A stretch of 64,000 nt of DNA. Source: Acidovorax temperans (lineage in GTDB: Bacteria > Pseudomonadota > Gammaproteobacteria > Burkholderiales > Burkholderiaceae_C). The stretch covers positions 772,501-836,500 of the forward strand of contig NZ_VFPV01000002.1 of assembly GCF_006716905.1 (NCBI RefSeq), read 5' to 3'. Both the position numbers and the translations under genes were made by a program. The notes under the pieces are model-generated. The model was not told the DNA's origin and did no database searches. It saw only the letters and a list, made by a program, of their open reading frames with translations. Numbering within the stretch: position 1 is the stretch's first letter; the number at the start of each line of letters is the position of its first letter. This document shows positions 45,773 through 54,130 of this stretch, in pieces.

Positions 45773-48700
45773 ATGACCCAGGGAACCATTCGCATCCGTG
45801 GCGCACGCCAGCACAACCTTCGCAACCTGGACCTGGACATCCGCACCGGCGAGCTGACGGTGGTGACGGGCCCCAGCGGCTCGGGCAAATCCAGTCTGGT
45901 GTTTGACACGCTGTACGCCGAGGGGCAGCGCCGCTACGTGGAAACCTTCAGCGCCTACGCGCGCCAGTTTCTGGACCGCATGGACAAGCCCGCGGTGGAC
46001 CGCGTGGAGGGCGTTCCACCCGCCATCGCCATCGACCAGACCAACCCCGTGCGCTCCAGCCGTTCCACCGTGGGCACGATGACGGAGCTGAACGACCACC
46101 TCAAGCTGCTGTTTGCGCGCGCGGGCCAGCTGTTTGACAAGCAGACTGCGCAACCCGTGCGGCACGATTCGCCAGAGACCATTTACGCCGAGCTGCAGCA
46201 GCGCTCCGCCGCAGCGGGTGACCCACGCATTGTGTTGACCTTCCCGGTCGAGTTGCCTGCCAACACCAGCGCCGAACAGGTCGAGCAATGGCTGTCGGCC
46301 AGTGGTTTCACCAAGGTGCAGGCTGAGCGCGAAGTAGCCACACCTACCGGCCCGCGCAAGCTGCTGGATGTGGTGGCAGACCGCTTCAGGCTGGGCAATG
46401 CCGAGAAGGCGCGTGTGATCGAGGCGATTGAAGTGGCGCTCAAGCGCGGCAGCGGGCGGCTAAATGTGTACCGGTTGGTGGATGAAGGCGAGCCCGAACT
46501 CTGGCGCTTCTCCACCGGCCTGCATTGCCCCGACAGCGACCTGCGCTACAGCGAACCCATCCCCTCCGCCTTCTCGTTCAACTCCGCCGTGGGCGCGTGC
46601 GACACCTGCCGGGGCTTTGGCCGGGTGATCGGGGTGGACTGGGGCCTGGTCATCCCCAACGACAAGCTCACGCTACGCTCGGGCGCGATCAAGCCCATCC
46701 AGACGCCCGCCTGGCAAGAGGCGCAAGACGACCTCATGCGCCATGCTGAGGCCGCAGGCATTCCGCGTGACACGCCCTGGTACCAGCTCACGGCCGAGCA
46801 GAAGAAGTGGGTGATTGAAGGATCGCCGAACTGGAACGGCAAATGGAACCAGCAGTGGTACGGCATCCAGCGCTTTTTTGATTACCTGGAGAGCAAGGCC
46901 TACAAGATGCACATCCGTGTGCTGCTGTCCAAGTACCGCAGCTACACGCCGTGCCCGGTGTGCGCCGGTGCGCGGCTCAAGACGGAAAGCCTGCTCTGGC
47001 GCATCGGCCGCAAGGAAGACGCCGATGCGGTGATGGACCCGCCGCAGCGCCGGGCCGCCCCAAGCAATGGCAGCCCCCTTGGGGGGCAGCGAGGACACGA
47101 AAGTGCCGAGCGTGGGGGCGCAGAGTTCCAACGCTTCATGCCCCAAGGTGTGCAGTGGTCGCGTGCGCAGCTCGAAGCCTTGCCCGGCCTGTGCCTGCAC
47201 GACCTGATGCTGCTGCCCATCGACCGCCTGCGCCAGTTCTTTGCGCGCATGCAGTTGCCGGTGGGCGACGATGCCAAGGGCGGCGACGCCCAGGCGCTGA
47301 AACTGCTGCACGAAGAAATTACCACACGCCTCAAGTACCTGTGTGATGTGGGCATTGGCTACCTCACGCTCGACCGGCAAAGCCGTACATTGAGCGGCGG
47401 GGAGGTGCAGCGTATCAACCTCACCACCGCCCTGGGCACCAGCCTGGTCAACACCTTGTTTGTACTGGACGAGCCCAGCATTGGCCTACACCCGCGCGAC
47501 ATGCACCGCATCACTGAGGCCATGCTGCGCCTGCGCGATGCGGGCAACACCCTGGTGGTGGTGGAGCACGACCCCGCCGTGATGCTGGCGGCCGACCGCA
47601 TGATCGACATGGGCCCCGGCCCCGGCCGCAAGGGCGGCAGCATTGTGTTTGACGGCACCACGGCCGATTTGCGCCAGGCGGACACCCTCACCGGCAACTA
47701 CCTGGGCGGGCGCAAGCAGGTGGGCTTTGGCTTCAAGCGCATGGTCACCGATTCGACCCCTCGTCTCATCCTGGAAGGCGCGCGGGAGCACAACCTGAAG
47801 GATGTGTCGGTCGAATTTCCGCTGCAGCGGCTGGTGACGGTGACGGGCGTGAGCGGCTCGGGCAAGTCCAGCCTGATCCAGGACGTGCTCGCCCCCGCGC
47901 TGATGCGCCACTTTGGCAAGGCCACCGAAGCCCCCGGCGCACACGACCGCCTGCTGGGCGGGGACCACCTGGCCGATGTGGTGTTTGTGGATCAGTCGCC
48001 CATCGGCAAGACGGCGCGCTCCAACCCCGTGAGCTACGTGGGCGCGTGGGACAGCATTCGCGAGCTGTTTGCCACCGCACCGCTGTCCAAACAGCGCAGC
48101 TACACGGCGGCCAAGTTCAGTTTCAACAGCGGTGACGGGCGCTGCCCCACCTGCGGGGGCTCGGGCTTTGAGCATGTGGAAATGCAGTTCCTGAGTGACG
48201 TGTACCTGCGCTGCCCCGATTGCGATGGCAAGCGCTACCGCCCCGAGATTCTGGAAATCACCATCGAACGTGGCGGCAAAACACTGAACGTGGCCGATGT
48301 GCTTGAACTCACCGTGGCCGAGGCCGTGGCCCTGTTCGCAGGCGACAAGGACGTGGTGCGTGCCCTGCAGCCCATTGTGGATGTGGGCCTCGACTACGTG
48401 GCGCTGGGCCAGCCCGTGCCCACCCTCAGCGGTGGCGAGGCGCAGCGCCTCAAGCTGGCGGGCTTTCTTGCCGAGGCGGCCAAGACCGCTGCCAAGTCGC
48501 GCCAGAACGTGGCCCGCAAAGGCACGCTGTTCTTGTTTGACGAGCCCACCACCGGCCTGCACTTCGACGACATTGCCAAGCTCATGCGCGCGCTGCGCAA
48601 GCTGCTGGAGGCCGGGCACTCGCTCATCGTCATCGAGCACAACCTCGACGTGATCCGCGCCAGCGACTGGCTCATCGACCTGGGCCCGGAAGGCGGGGAG

Positions 48701-51667
48701 GGCGGTGGTTTGGTCGTGGCCGAAGGCACGCCCGAAGACGTGCGCGAGCACGCCACATCGCACACCGGCCAGGCGCTGCGCGACTATGAGCTGGCGCTGG
48801 GCGTGGGCGGCCATTCGGTGCACGAAAAAGCCGCAGCGCTACGAAAAAAGGAGCTGCTTGCGCTTGCTGGTAAAGCGCCAGAGGTCAATCAGGCTAAAAA
48901 CGCCATTGAAATCGTCAACGCCAAGGAGCACAACCTCAAGAACCTGAGTGTGGACATTCCGCGTGGCAAGTTCAACGTGGTGACGGGCGTGAGCGGCTCG
49001 GGCAAGTCCACGCTGGCGTTCGACATCCTGTTCAACGAAGGTCAGCGCCGCTACCTTGAAAGCCTCAACGCCTACGCCCGCAGCATCGTGCAGCCCGCAG
49101 GCAGGCCCGAGGTGGATGCGGTGTACGGCATTCCGCCCACCGTGGCGATTGAGCAGCGCCTGTCGCGCGGCGGGCGCAAGTCCACCGTGGGCACCACCAC
49201 CGAGGTGTGGCACTTTCTGCGCCTGCTGTACGTCAAGCTCGGCACGCAGCACTGTGTGCACGACGGCGCTGCCGTGCAGCCGCAAACGCCCGAGAGTATT
49301 GCTGCGCAGTTGCTCACGCAGTTCCGCGGCCAGCACATCGGCCTGCTGGCCCCGCTGGTGGTTAATCGCAAGGGCGTTTACACCGAGCTGGCCGACTGGG
49401 CGCGCCCACGCGGCTACACGCACCTGCGGGTGGATGGCAACTTCCTGCCCACCACCAACTTCCCGCGCATCGACCGCTTCAAGGAACACACCATCGAGCT
49501 GCCCGTGGCCAGCCTCGATGTCTCGCCCGAGAACGAGGCCGCCCTGCGCACCGCGCTGGCCGATGCGCTGACCCACGGCAAGGGCGTGGTGCATGTCCTC
49601 TCCAGCATCGGCACCCTGGCCGCCGCCATGGAAAGCGGCGCGCCCACCGCGGGCATCGGGCATTTGCAGGTGTATTCCACCAAGCGTGCCTGCCCCGTGT
49701 GCGCCACCAGCTATGCCGAGCTGGACCCGCGTCTGTTCAGCTACAACAGCAAGCACGGCTGGTGCCCCGACTGCGTGGGCACGGGCGTCAAGCTCACCAA
49801 AGAGCAGCGCAAGGTGTTTGACGACTCGGTCCTGGCCGACAAAGAAAAAGGCCGCGAGCAGACCTTTGCCGAGCCCGAGGTGGAAGACCTGGACGGCACT
49901 ACCGTCTGCCCCACCTGCCAGGGCACGCGCCTGAACGCCACGGCCCGCGCCGTGAAGTTTGCCGGTGTGGGCATAGCCGACATTGCCGCTCTCTCCGTCA
50001 GCGATGTGCGCCGCTGGGTGGAGGGCCTGCGGGCCGCGGGTGGCATGACGCAACGCGAGGCCGACATCGCCCGCGACCTGGTGCCCGAGATTCAGAGTCG
50101 CCTGGAGTTTCTGGAAGAAGTGGGCCTGGGCTACCTCACGCTGGACCGGGGCGCGCCCACATTGAGCGGTGGCGAGGCCCAGCGCATTCGCCTGGCGGCG
50201 CAGCTGGGCAGCAACCTGCAGGGTGTGTGCTACGTGCTCGACGAACCCACCATCGGCCTGCACGCACGCGACAACCAGATTTTGCTCAACGCCCTGCACA
50301 AGCTGGGTGACAAGGGCAACACGCTGGTGGTGGTGGAGCACGATGAAGACACCATCCGCCGTGCCGACCACATCATCGACATTGGCCCCAGCGCCGGCAA
50401 ACGTGGTGGCCGCCTGGTGGCGCAGGGCAGCGTGGCCGATGTGCAGGCCGCAGAAGACTCGCAAACCGGCCGCTACCTGCTGCACGCCATGCGCCACCCG
50501 CTCCAGGCACGCCGGGCGGTAGCTGCTATGGATTTAGTAGCTACCAGCGCTCATCCACAAAGCGCTACAGGCCCAAAAGATGCAGAACAGGGTACCGACA
50601 AGCCCCTGCACTGGCTGCGCCTGCACGGCGCGCACCTGCACAACCTGCAGCAGGTGGATGTGGCCGTGCCGCTGAACCGGCTGGTGGCCGTGACGGGCGT
50701 GAGCGGTTCCGGCAAATCCACCCTGGCGCGCGATGTGCTGCTGACCAATGTGCAGGCCTGGGTGCAGCAGCGCAGTACCAAGGCCGGGCGCGACGCCATG
50801 GACGCTGGCAAGGCCCCGGCCCTCGTGGGCAGCACCGGGCTGGCAGGCTTTGAAACCATTGACCGCGTGCTGGAGGTGGACCAGACCCCCATCGGCAAAA
50901 CCCCGCGCAGTTGCCCCGCCACCTACATCGGTTTCTGGGACACCATCCGCAAGCTGTTTGCCGAGACGCTGGAGGCCAAGGCACGCGGCTACGCTGCCGG
51001 GCGCTTCAGCTTCAACACCGGCGAAGGCCGCTGCCCCAGCTGCGAAGGCGCGGGCGTGCGCACCATCGAGATGAGCTTCTTGCCCGATGTGAAGGTGCCC
51101 TGCGAAACCTGCCACGGTGCCCGCTTCAACCCCGAAACCCTGGCCGTCACCTGGCGCGGCAAGAGCATTGGCGATGTGCTGCAGATGGAGGTGGACGAGG
51201 CGGTGGAGTTCTTCGCCAGCATGCCCAGCATCGCGCACCCGCTGCAACTGCTCAAAGACGTGGGCCTGGGTTACCTCACCCTGGGCCAGCCCTCGCCCAC
51301 GCTTAGTGGCGGCGAGGCGCAGCGCATCAAGCTGGTGACCGAGCTGACCAAAGTGCGCGACGAGGTGGGCCGCCGCGGCCAGAAGGCCCCGCACACCCTG
51401 TACGTGCTCGACGAGCCCACCGTGGGCCTGCACATGGCCGACGTGCACAAGCTCATCCGCGTGCTGCACCGCCTGGTCGATGGCGGGCACAGCGTGGTCG
51501 TCATCGAGCACGACCTGGACGTGATCGCCGAGGCCGACTGGATCATCGACCTGGGCCCCGAAGGCGGCAAGGACGGCGGCCGCATCGTGGCCACCGGCAC
51601 GCCAGAGGATTTGGTGCGCCTGGGCACGCACACGGGCAAGGCGCTGGGGCCGGTGCTGGCGCGCTGA
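45773..51667 (+). CDS. Double-length UvrA (two fused UvrA modules)
   Basis: A 1,964-residue protein made of two complete UvrA-like halves in tandem, with four ABC ATPase units instead of two. Walker A motifs lie near residues 34-41 (GPSGSGKSS), 690-700, 1070-1080 and 1640-1650 (GVSGSGKS). Four LSGGE(V/A)QR signatures are present, and Zn-finger cysteine pairs occur in each half (CPTCGG and CPDCDG; CPSCEG and CETCHG). Ordinary UvrA has about 940 residues and dimerises; here two subunits are fused. Half 1 ends near residue 1020. Three repeat elements are read through in frame, at about residues 426-449, 1022-1043 and 1583-1602. Likely DNA-damage recognition; it could instead be a UvrA2-like tolerance factor. 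Confidence 0.92.
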   Translation: MTQGTIRIRGARQHNLRNLDLDIRTGELTVVTGPSGSGKSSLVFDTLYAEGQRRYVETFSAYARQFLDRMDKPAVDRVEGVPPAIAIDQTNPVRSSRSTVGTMTELNDHLKLLFARAGQLFDKQTAQPVRHDSPETIYAELQQRSAAAGDPRIVLTFPVELPANTSAEQVEQWLSASGFTKVQAEREVATPTGPRKLLDVVADRFRLGNAEKARVIEAIEVALKRGSGRLNVYRLVDEGEPELWRFSTGLHCPDSDLRYSEPIPSAFSFNSAVGACDTCRGFGRVIGVDWGLVIPNDKLTLRSGAIKPIQTPAWQEAQDDLMRHAEAAGIPRDTPWYQLTAEQKKWVIEGSPNWNGKWNQQWYGIQRFFDYLESKAYKMHIRVLLSKYRSYTPCPVCAGARLKTESLLWRIGRKEDADAVMDPPQRRAAPSNGSPLGGQRGHESAERGGAEFQRFMPQGVQWSRAQLEALPGLCLHDLMLLPIDRLRQFFARMQLPVGDDAKGGDAQALKLLHEEITTRLKYLCDVGIGYLTLDRQSRTLSGGEVQRINLTTALGTSLVNTLFVLDEPSIGLHPRDMHRITEAMLRLRDAGNTLVVVEHDPAVMLAADRMIDMGPGPGRKGGSIVFDGTTADLRQADTLTGNYLGGRKQVGFGFKRMVTDSTPRLILEGAREHNLKDVSVEFPLQRLVTVTGVSGSGKSSLIQDVLAPALMRHFGKATEAPGAHDRLLGGDHLADVVFVDQSPIGKTARSNPVSYVGAWDSIRELFATAPLSKQRSYTAAKFSFNSGDGRCPTCGGSGFEHVEMQFLSDVYLRCPDCDGKRYRPEILEITIERGGKTLNVADVLELTVAEAVALFAGDKDVVRALQPIVDVGLDYVALGQPVPTLSGGEAQRLKLAGFLAEAAKTAAKSRQNVARKGTLFLFDEPTTGLHFDDIAKLMRALRKLLEAGHSLIVIEHNLDVIRASDWLIDLGPEGGEGGGLVVAEGTPEDVREHATSHTGQALRDYELALGVGGHSVHEKAAALRKKELLALAGKAPEVNQAKNAIEIVNAKEHNLKNLSVDIPRGKFNVVTGVSGSGKSTLAFDILFNEGQRRYLESLNAYARSIVQPAGRPEVDAVYGIPPTVAIEQRLSRGGRKSTVGTTTEVWHFLRLLYVKLGTQHCVHDGAAVQPQTPESIAAQLLTQFRGQHIGLLAPLVVNRKGVYTELADWARPRGYTHLRVDGNFLPTTNFPRIDRFKEHTIELPVASLDVSPENEAALRTALADALTHGKGVVHVLSSIGTLAAAMESGAPTAGIGHLQVYSTKRACPVCATSYAELDPRLFSYNSKHGWCPDCVGTGVKLTKEQRKVFDDSVLADKEKGREQTFAEPEVEDLDGTTVCPTCQGTRLNATARAVKFAGVGIADIAALSVSDVRRWVEGLRAAGGMTQREADIARDLVPEIQSRLEFLEEVGLGYLTLDRGAPTLSGGEAQRIRLAAQLGSNLQGVCYVLDEPTIGLHARDNQILLNALHKLGDKGNTLVVVEHDEDTIRRADHIIDIGPSAGKRGGRLVAQGSVADVQAAEDSQTGRYLLHAMRHPLQARRAVAAMDLVATSAHPQSATGPKDAEQGTDKPLHWLRLHGAHLHNLQQVDVAVPLNRLVAVTGVSGSGKSTLARDVLLTNVQAWVQQRSTKAGRDAMDAGKAPALVGSTGLAGFETIDRVLEVDQTPIGKTPRSCPATYIGFWDTIRKLFAETLEAKARGYAAGRFSFNTGEGRCPSCEGAGVRTIEMSFLPDVKVPCETCHGARFNPETLAVTWRGKSIGDVLQMEVDEAVEFFASMPSIAHPLQLLKDVGLGYLTLGQPSPTLSGGEAQRIKLVTELTKVRDEVGRRGQKAPHTLYVLDEPTVGLHMADVHKLIRVLHRLVDGGHSVVVIEHDLDVIAEADWIIDLGPEGGKDGGRIVATGTPEDLVRLGTHTGKALGPVLAR
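47048..47120 (+). repeat. Repeat family 2 copy inserted in frame in uvrA half 1
   Basis: Starts CGCCGGGCCGCCCCAAG (identical to the liuD copy), then CAGCCCCCTTGGGGGGCAGC and GAAAGTGCCGAGCGTGGGGG. It encodes a Gly/Arg/Ser-rich loop (SNGSPLGGQRGHESAERGG) before FQRFMPQGVQW. It is read in a different frame from the liuD copy. Confidence 0.85.
48836..48900 (+). repeat. Dispersed repeat family 1, copy G, at the UvrA half-1/half-2 junction
   Basis: GCGCTACGAAAAAAGGAGCT, GCTTGCGCTTGCTGGTAAAG and CGCCAGAGGTCAATCAGGCT follow the complete family pattern. It encodes ALRKKELLALAGKAPEVNQA, exactly the linker that joins the two UvrA modules. Confidence 0.82.
50519..50578 (+). repeat. Dispersed repeat family 1, copy H, in the second UvrA half
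   Basis: GTAGCTGCTATGGATTTAGT, AGCTACCAGCGCTCATCCAC and AAAGCGCTACAGGCCCAAAA match the family. It encodes AAMDLVATSAHPQSATGPKD, the linker between ATPase units 3 and 4. Confidence 0.85.
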
Positions 51668-51841
51668 ACAGGCGCTGAACATGCGCTGGGCACGCGCTGG
51701 CCGGAGAGGGCGGCCGTGCCCCCAGCGCGTGCGGTGCCGTCCTACGGCGGGTGCTGCCGTTGTCGGACGTGGGCGGTGCAGTGGCATTTTTACGATGACC
51801 CCACTGCCAACCAACCCCGGCCGCCAGATGGCCCCACTGAG

Positions 51842-52342
51842 ATGAACTCCTCCTTCAAAACCTGCCTGGCCCTCGCTGCATCCTCCGTTCTGCTGGTGGC
51901 TTGCGGTGGCGGCAATGACGATGACCCCACCCCCAGCAACGAGCCAGGCGTGCTCACCGTGACCAGTTCCACCGTGGACGGTCTCAACGGCATTTACGGC
52001 AATGGCTCCTTGAACATCACCGATGTGGACAAGAAGAACCCCGTGGGTTCATCGCCCGAGGTGTGCACGTTCAAGTTCGACGGTGCCAACAAGGTTGGCT
52101 CTGATGCCACCGCGTTCGGCGATATCCGCTACCAGGTCAACGGCACCGTCACCTACCAGGTGTTCATGACATTTGCCGGCAAGGAATACGCCAGCGGCGA
52201 GGCGGTGGACTCCGCGGTGGAGCGCGAAAGCGACCGCGTGCGCTTTACCAGCAAGACCCTGACGGCCAGCGACGGCTCCGGCGCCACGCTCAAGGTGAGC
52301 GGTATCGTGCCCATGCGCACGGGCCGCCCTAGCGGCTGCTGA
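51842..52342 (+). CDS. Putative lipoprotein
   Basis: A 166-residue protein with a lipoprotein signal (MNSSFKTCLALAASSVLLVA, lipobox LLVAC with lipidated Cys21, then GGGNDDD). The Asp after the Gly run does not sit at +2, so outer-membrane sorting is expected. The mature part is Gly/Thr/Ser-rich and beta-strand-like. No family recognised. GAGATG spans the start codon; the upstream extension to 51716 is rejected because it precedes the signal peptide. Confidence 0.8.
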   Translation: MNSSFKTCLALAASSVLLVACGGGNDDDPTPSNEPGVLTVTSSTVDGLNGIYGNGSLNITDVDKKNPVGSSPEVCTFKFDGANKVGSDATAFGDIRYQVNGTVTYQVFMTFAGKEYASGEAVDSAVERESDRVRFTSKTLTASDGSGATLKVSGIVPMRTGRPSGC

Positions 52343-52465
52343 TCGGGCTTTGGCCCGACGGTGCCCACAGCGCTGCAGCGCGGGGTAGGGCACCTTCCTT
52401 GTCTCTCTTGTCTCTTGTCCCCCTCGGGCCGGTTCTTCTCTCTTCCCTTCTGACCGGCCTCTTCG

Positions 52466-52501
52466 CCCCAGCTATTTCCGCAATAGCTGGGGTCTTTTTT
52501 T
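52466..52501 (+). terminator. Intrinsic terminator after the lipoprotein gene
   Basis: CCCCAGCTATT-TCCGC-AATAGCTGGGG (11-bp perfect stem), then TCTTTTTTTT. It lies about 125 nt past the lipoprotein stop. Confidence 0.92.
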
Positions 52502-52639
52502 GGCGTTGGCGGCTTTTGCTGCACCCTTGCGCGGGGCATGATCTGGGGCTGCTGCAGTGTCGCCAGACGCTGCTCTGATTGCCTCGCCTTCCATGCCCAT
52601 CGTCTCTTTCACGCCAGCCCTTTTGGGCGTTGCCTTGGC

Positions 52640-52981
52640 ATGACCCAGCCTTCTGCGCCCGTCGTGTGGCTGCAGCCTGCGGCACCGCCCAAGCCAGCCG
52701 AGGGCGAATCGTGCAATGGCTGCGGCCTGTGTTGCCTGGCAGAGCCCTGCCCGCTGGGGGTGCTGGTATCGCGCCGACGCCGTGGTGCTTGCGTGGCCTT
52801 GCGCTGGAGTGACCGCGACCAGCGCTATTGGTGCGGCATGGTGGCCGAGCCTGCAAGCGTCACCGGCTGGCGCCATCCGTGGGTGGTGCGCGGCCTGTCG
52901 CTGCTGGCGCGGCGCTGGATCGCTTCGGGCGTGGGGTGCGATGCCGACTTGCAGGCGCAGGCCGCGCCACCTGATGCATGA
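52640..52981 (+). CDS. Cys-rich conserved hypothetical protein
   Basis: A 113-residue protein with the cluster CNGCGLCCLAEPCPLG (Cys25, 28, 31, 32, 37), resembling the metal/Fe-S binding cysteine motif of YkgJ-type proteins. Further Cys at about 50 and 69, and an Arg/Trp-rich C-terminal half. No signal peptide. ATG 52640 is the first start after the terminator region with acceptable context. The stop TGA touches repeat copy E. Function unknown. Confidence 0.7.
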   Translation: MTQPSAPVVWLQPAAPPKPAEGESCNGCGLCCLAEPCPLGVLVSRRRRGACVALRWSDRDQRYWCGMVAEPASVTGWRHPWVVRGLSLLARRWIASGVGCDADLQAQAAPPDA

Positions 52982-53046
52982 TTTTTGCTATTAAAAATAT
53001 AGCTGCTTGCGCTTGTGTATCAAGCGCTAGGTGCCAATTTGAATGA
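52981..53046 (+). repeat. Dispersed repeat family 1, copy E
   Basis: ATATAGCTGCTTGCGCTTGT, ATCAAGCGCTAGGTGCCAAT and TTGAATGAG: a near-canonical copy. It fills the gap between the converging Cys-rich and ctlX genes and runs into the end of ctlX. Confidence 0.92.
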
Positions 53047-54130
53047 GATTCGTGCTTGTGGCGCTGGCTTCACGCGATGCCGGCGCCATGCTGGGACGGG
53101 GTGCCAGGTGGATGCCCGCGAGCATGCAGCGCACCGACCCGCCTGCCAGTTCAATGGTGGGCACCGCCAGCGGGAGCAAGGTGGTGTGCTGCTCTAGCGC
53201 CCGGCGCTGTGCGGGCGTGAGGCACGCAGCCGCGCGGGCCGACAGGGCCAGCACGGGCCCACTGCGGCTTTGCAGTTCCAGTGCGTTGGCCGCAAAGTTG
53301 GTGATCTGCTCTGGGCCCAACTCGATCAGGTTGCGGCCGCTTTCCCACAGGCGCTCTTGCACCTCGCGCCGGCGCTGCGGGTCGCTGACCATGTGAAACC
53401 CGCCCATCGCAAACTCGGTGCCGATGCACAGCATCACGTTGGTGTGGTAGCAGGGCTGGCCCGTTGCGTCGGCCGTGGCAAACACCATGGGCTCGTACTG
53501 AAAGTGGGTGCAAAAGCGCTCCAGCGCCACCGGGTTGGCGCGGTGCGACTGGGCTGTGTAGGCCACGCGGCCCACATGGTCCAGCACCATGGCGCCGGTG
53601 CCTTCGAGGAACACGTTGTCGGCTTCCAGGCCGGAGTAGTCCACCACCTCTTGCACCCGGTACTGTGCCTTGAGCAGCTCGATGATGTCGCTGCGCCGCT
53701 CGCGGCGGCGGCTGGGCGCGTACATGGGGTACAGCGCCACATGGCCGCCCGCGTGGGTGGAAAACCAGTTGTTCGGAAACACCGAATCCGGCGTGGCTGG
53801 CTGGCCCATGCTGCCGTGCGGGTCTTCGTCGTCAAACAGGTGCACGCGCACCCCGGCCTGGCGGAGCTGCGCTGCGGCCTCGGTCACTTCGGCGTGGGCA
53901 CGGCGTGCCAGTTCGCTGGCGGGTGCGCCGCTGCAGCCTTGGTAAGCGTTGTCGGCAGCGGTCTCCGGGTTGGGGTGAAAGTGGTGGGGGCGCACCATCA
54001 CCACGGCGGCAGGTGCCTGCATGGAGGCGCGCGCTGGTCCTTGGCGCGGGGGCGCAGAGGAGATGGCTTGGGGTGTGGCGCTGGGCGTGGCGCAGGGTGA
54101 AGCGTGGGTCATGGCATGTCCACCGGCCAT
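53027..54130 (-). CDS. ctlX: Citrulline utilisation hydrolase, CtlX type
   Basis: A 367-residue member of the amidinotransferase/arginine deiminase superfamily, CtlX subgroup, which hydrolyses citrulline to ornithine, CO2 and ammonia. Motifs: VMVRPHHFHPNPETAADNAY, FPNNWFSTHAGG, and the catalytic Cys335 in GGSVRCMLAGIHL. The start used overlaps the ocd stop (TGATG at 54128-54132); an ATG at 54112 is an alternative. The last residues (LIQIGT and the stop) are encoded by repeat copy E. Operon with ocd. Confidence 0.88.
   Translation of the reverse strand: MAGGHAMTHASPCATPSATPQAISSAPPRQGPARASMQAPAAVVMVRPHHFHPNPETAADNAYQGCSGAPASELARRAHAEVTEAAAQLRQAGVRVHLFDDEDPHGSMGQPATPDSVFPNNWFSTHAGGHVALYPMYAPSRRRERRSDIIELLKAQYRVQEVVDYSGLEADNVFLEGTGAMVLDHVGRVAYTAQSHRANPVALERFCTHFQYEPMVFATADATGQPCYHTNVMLCIGTEFAMGGFHMVSDPQRRREVQERLWESGRNLIELGPEQITNFAANALELQSRSGPVLALSARAAACLTPAQRRALEQHTTLLPLAVPTIELAGGSVRCMLAGIHLAPRPSMAPASREASATSTNLIQIGT

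Noticed and set aside
48839-50497. A 552-codon antisense frame in uvrA
   Set aside because: A shadow of the real reading frame with no recognisable domain.
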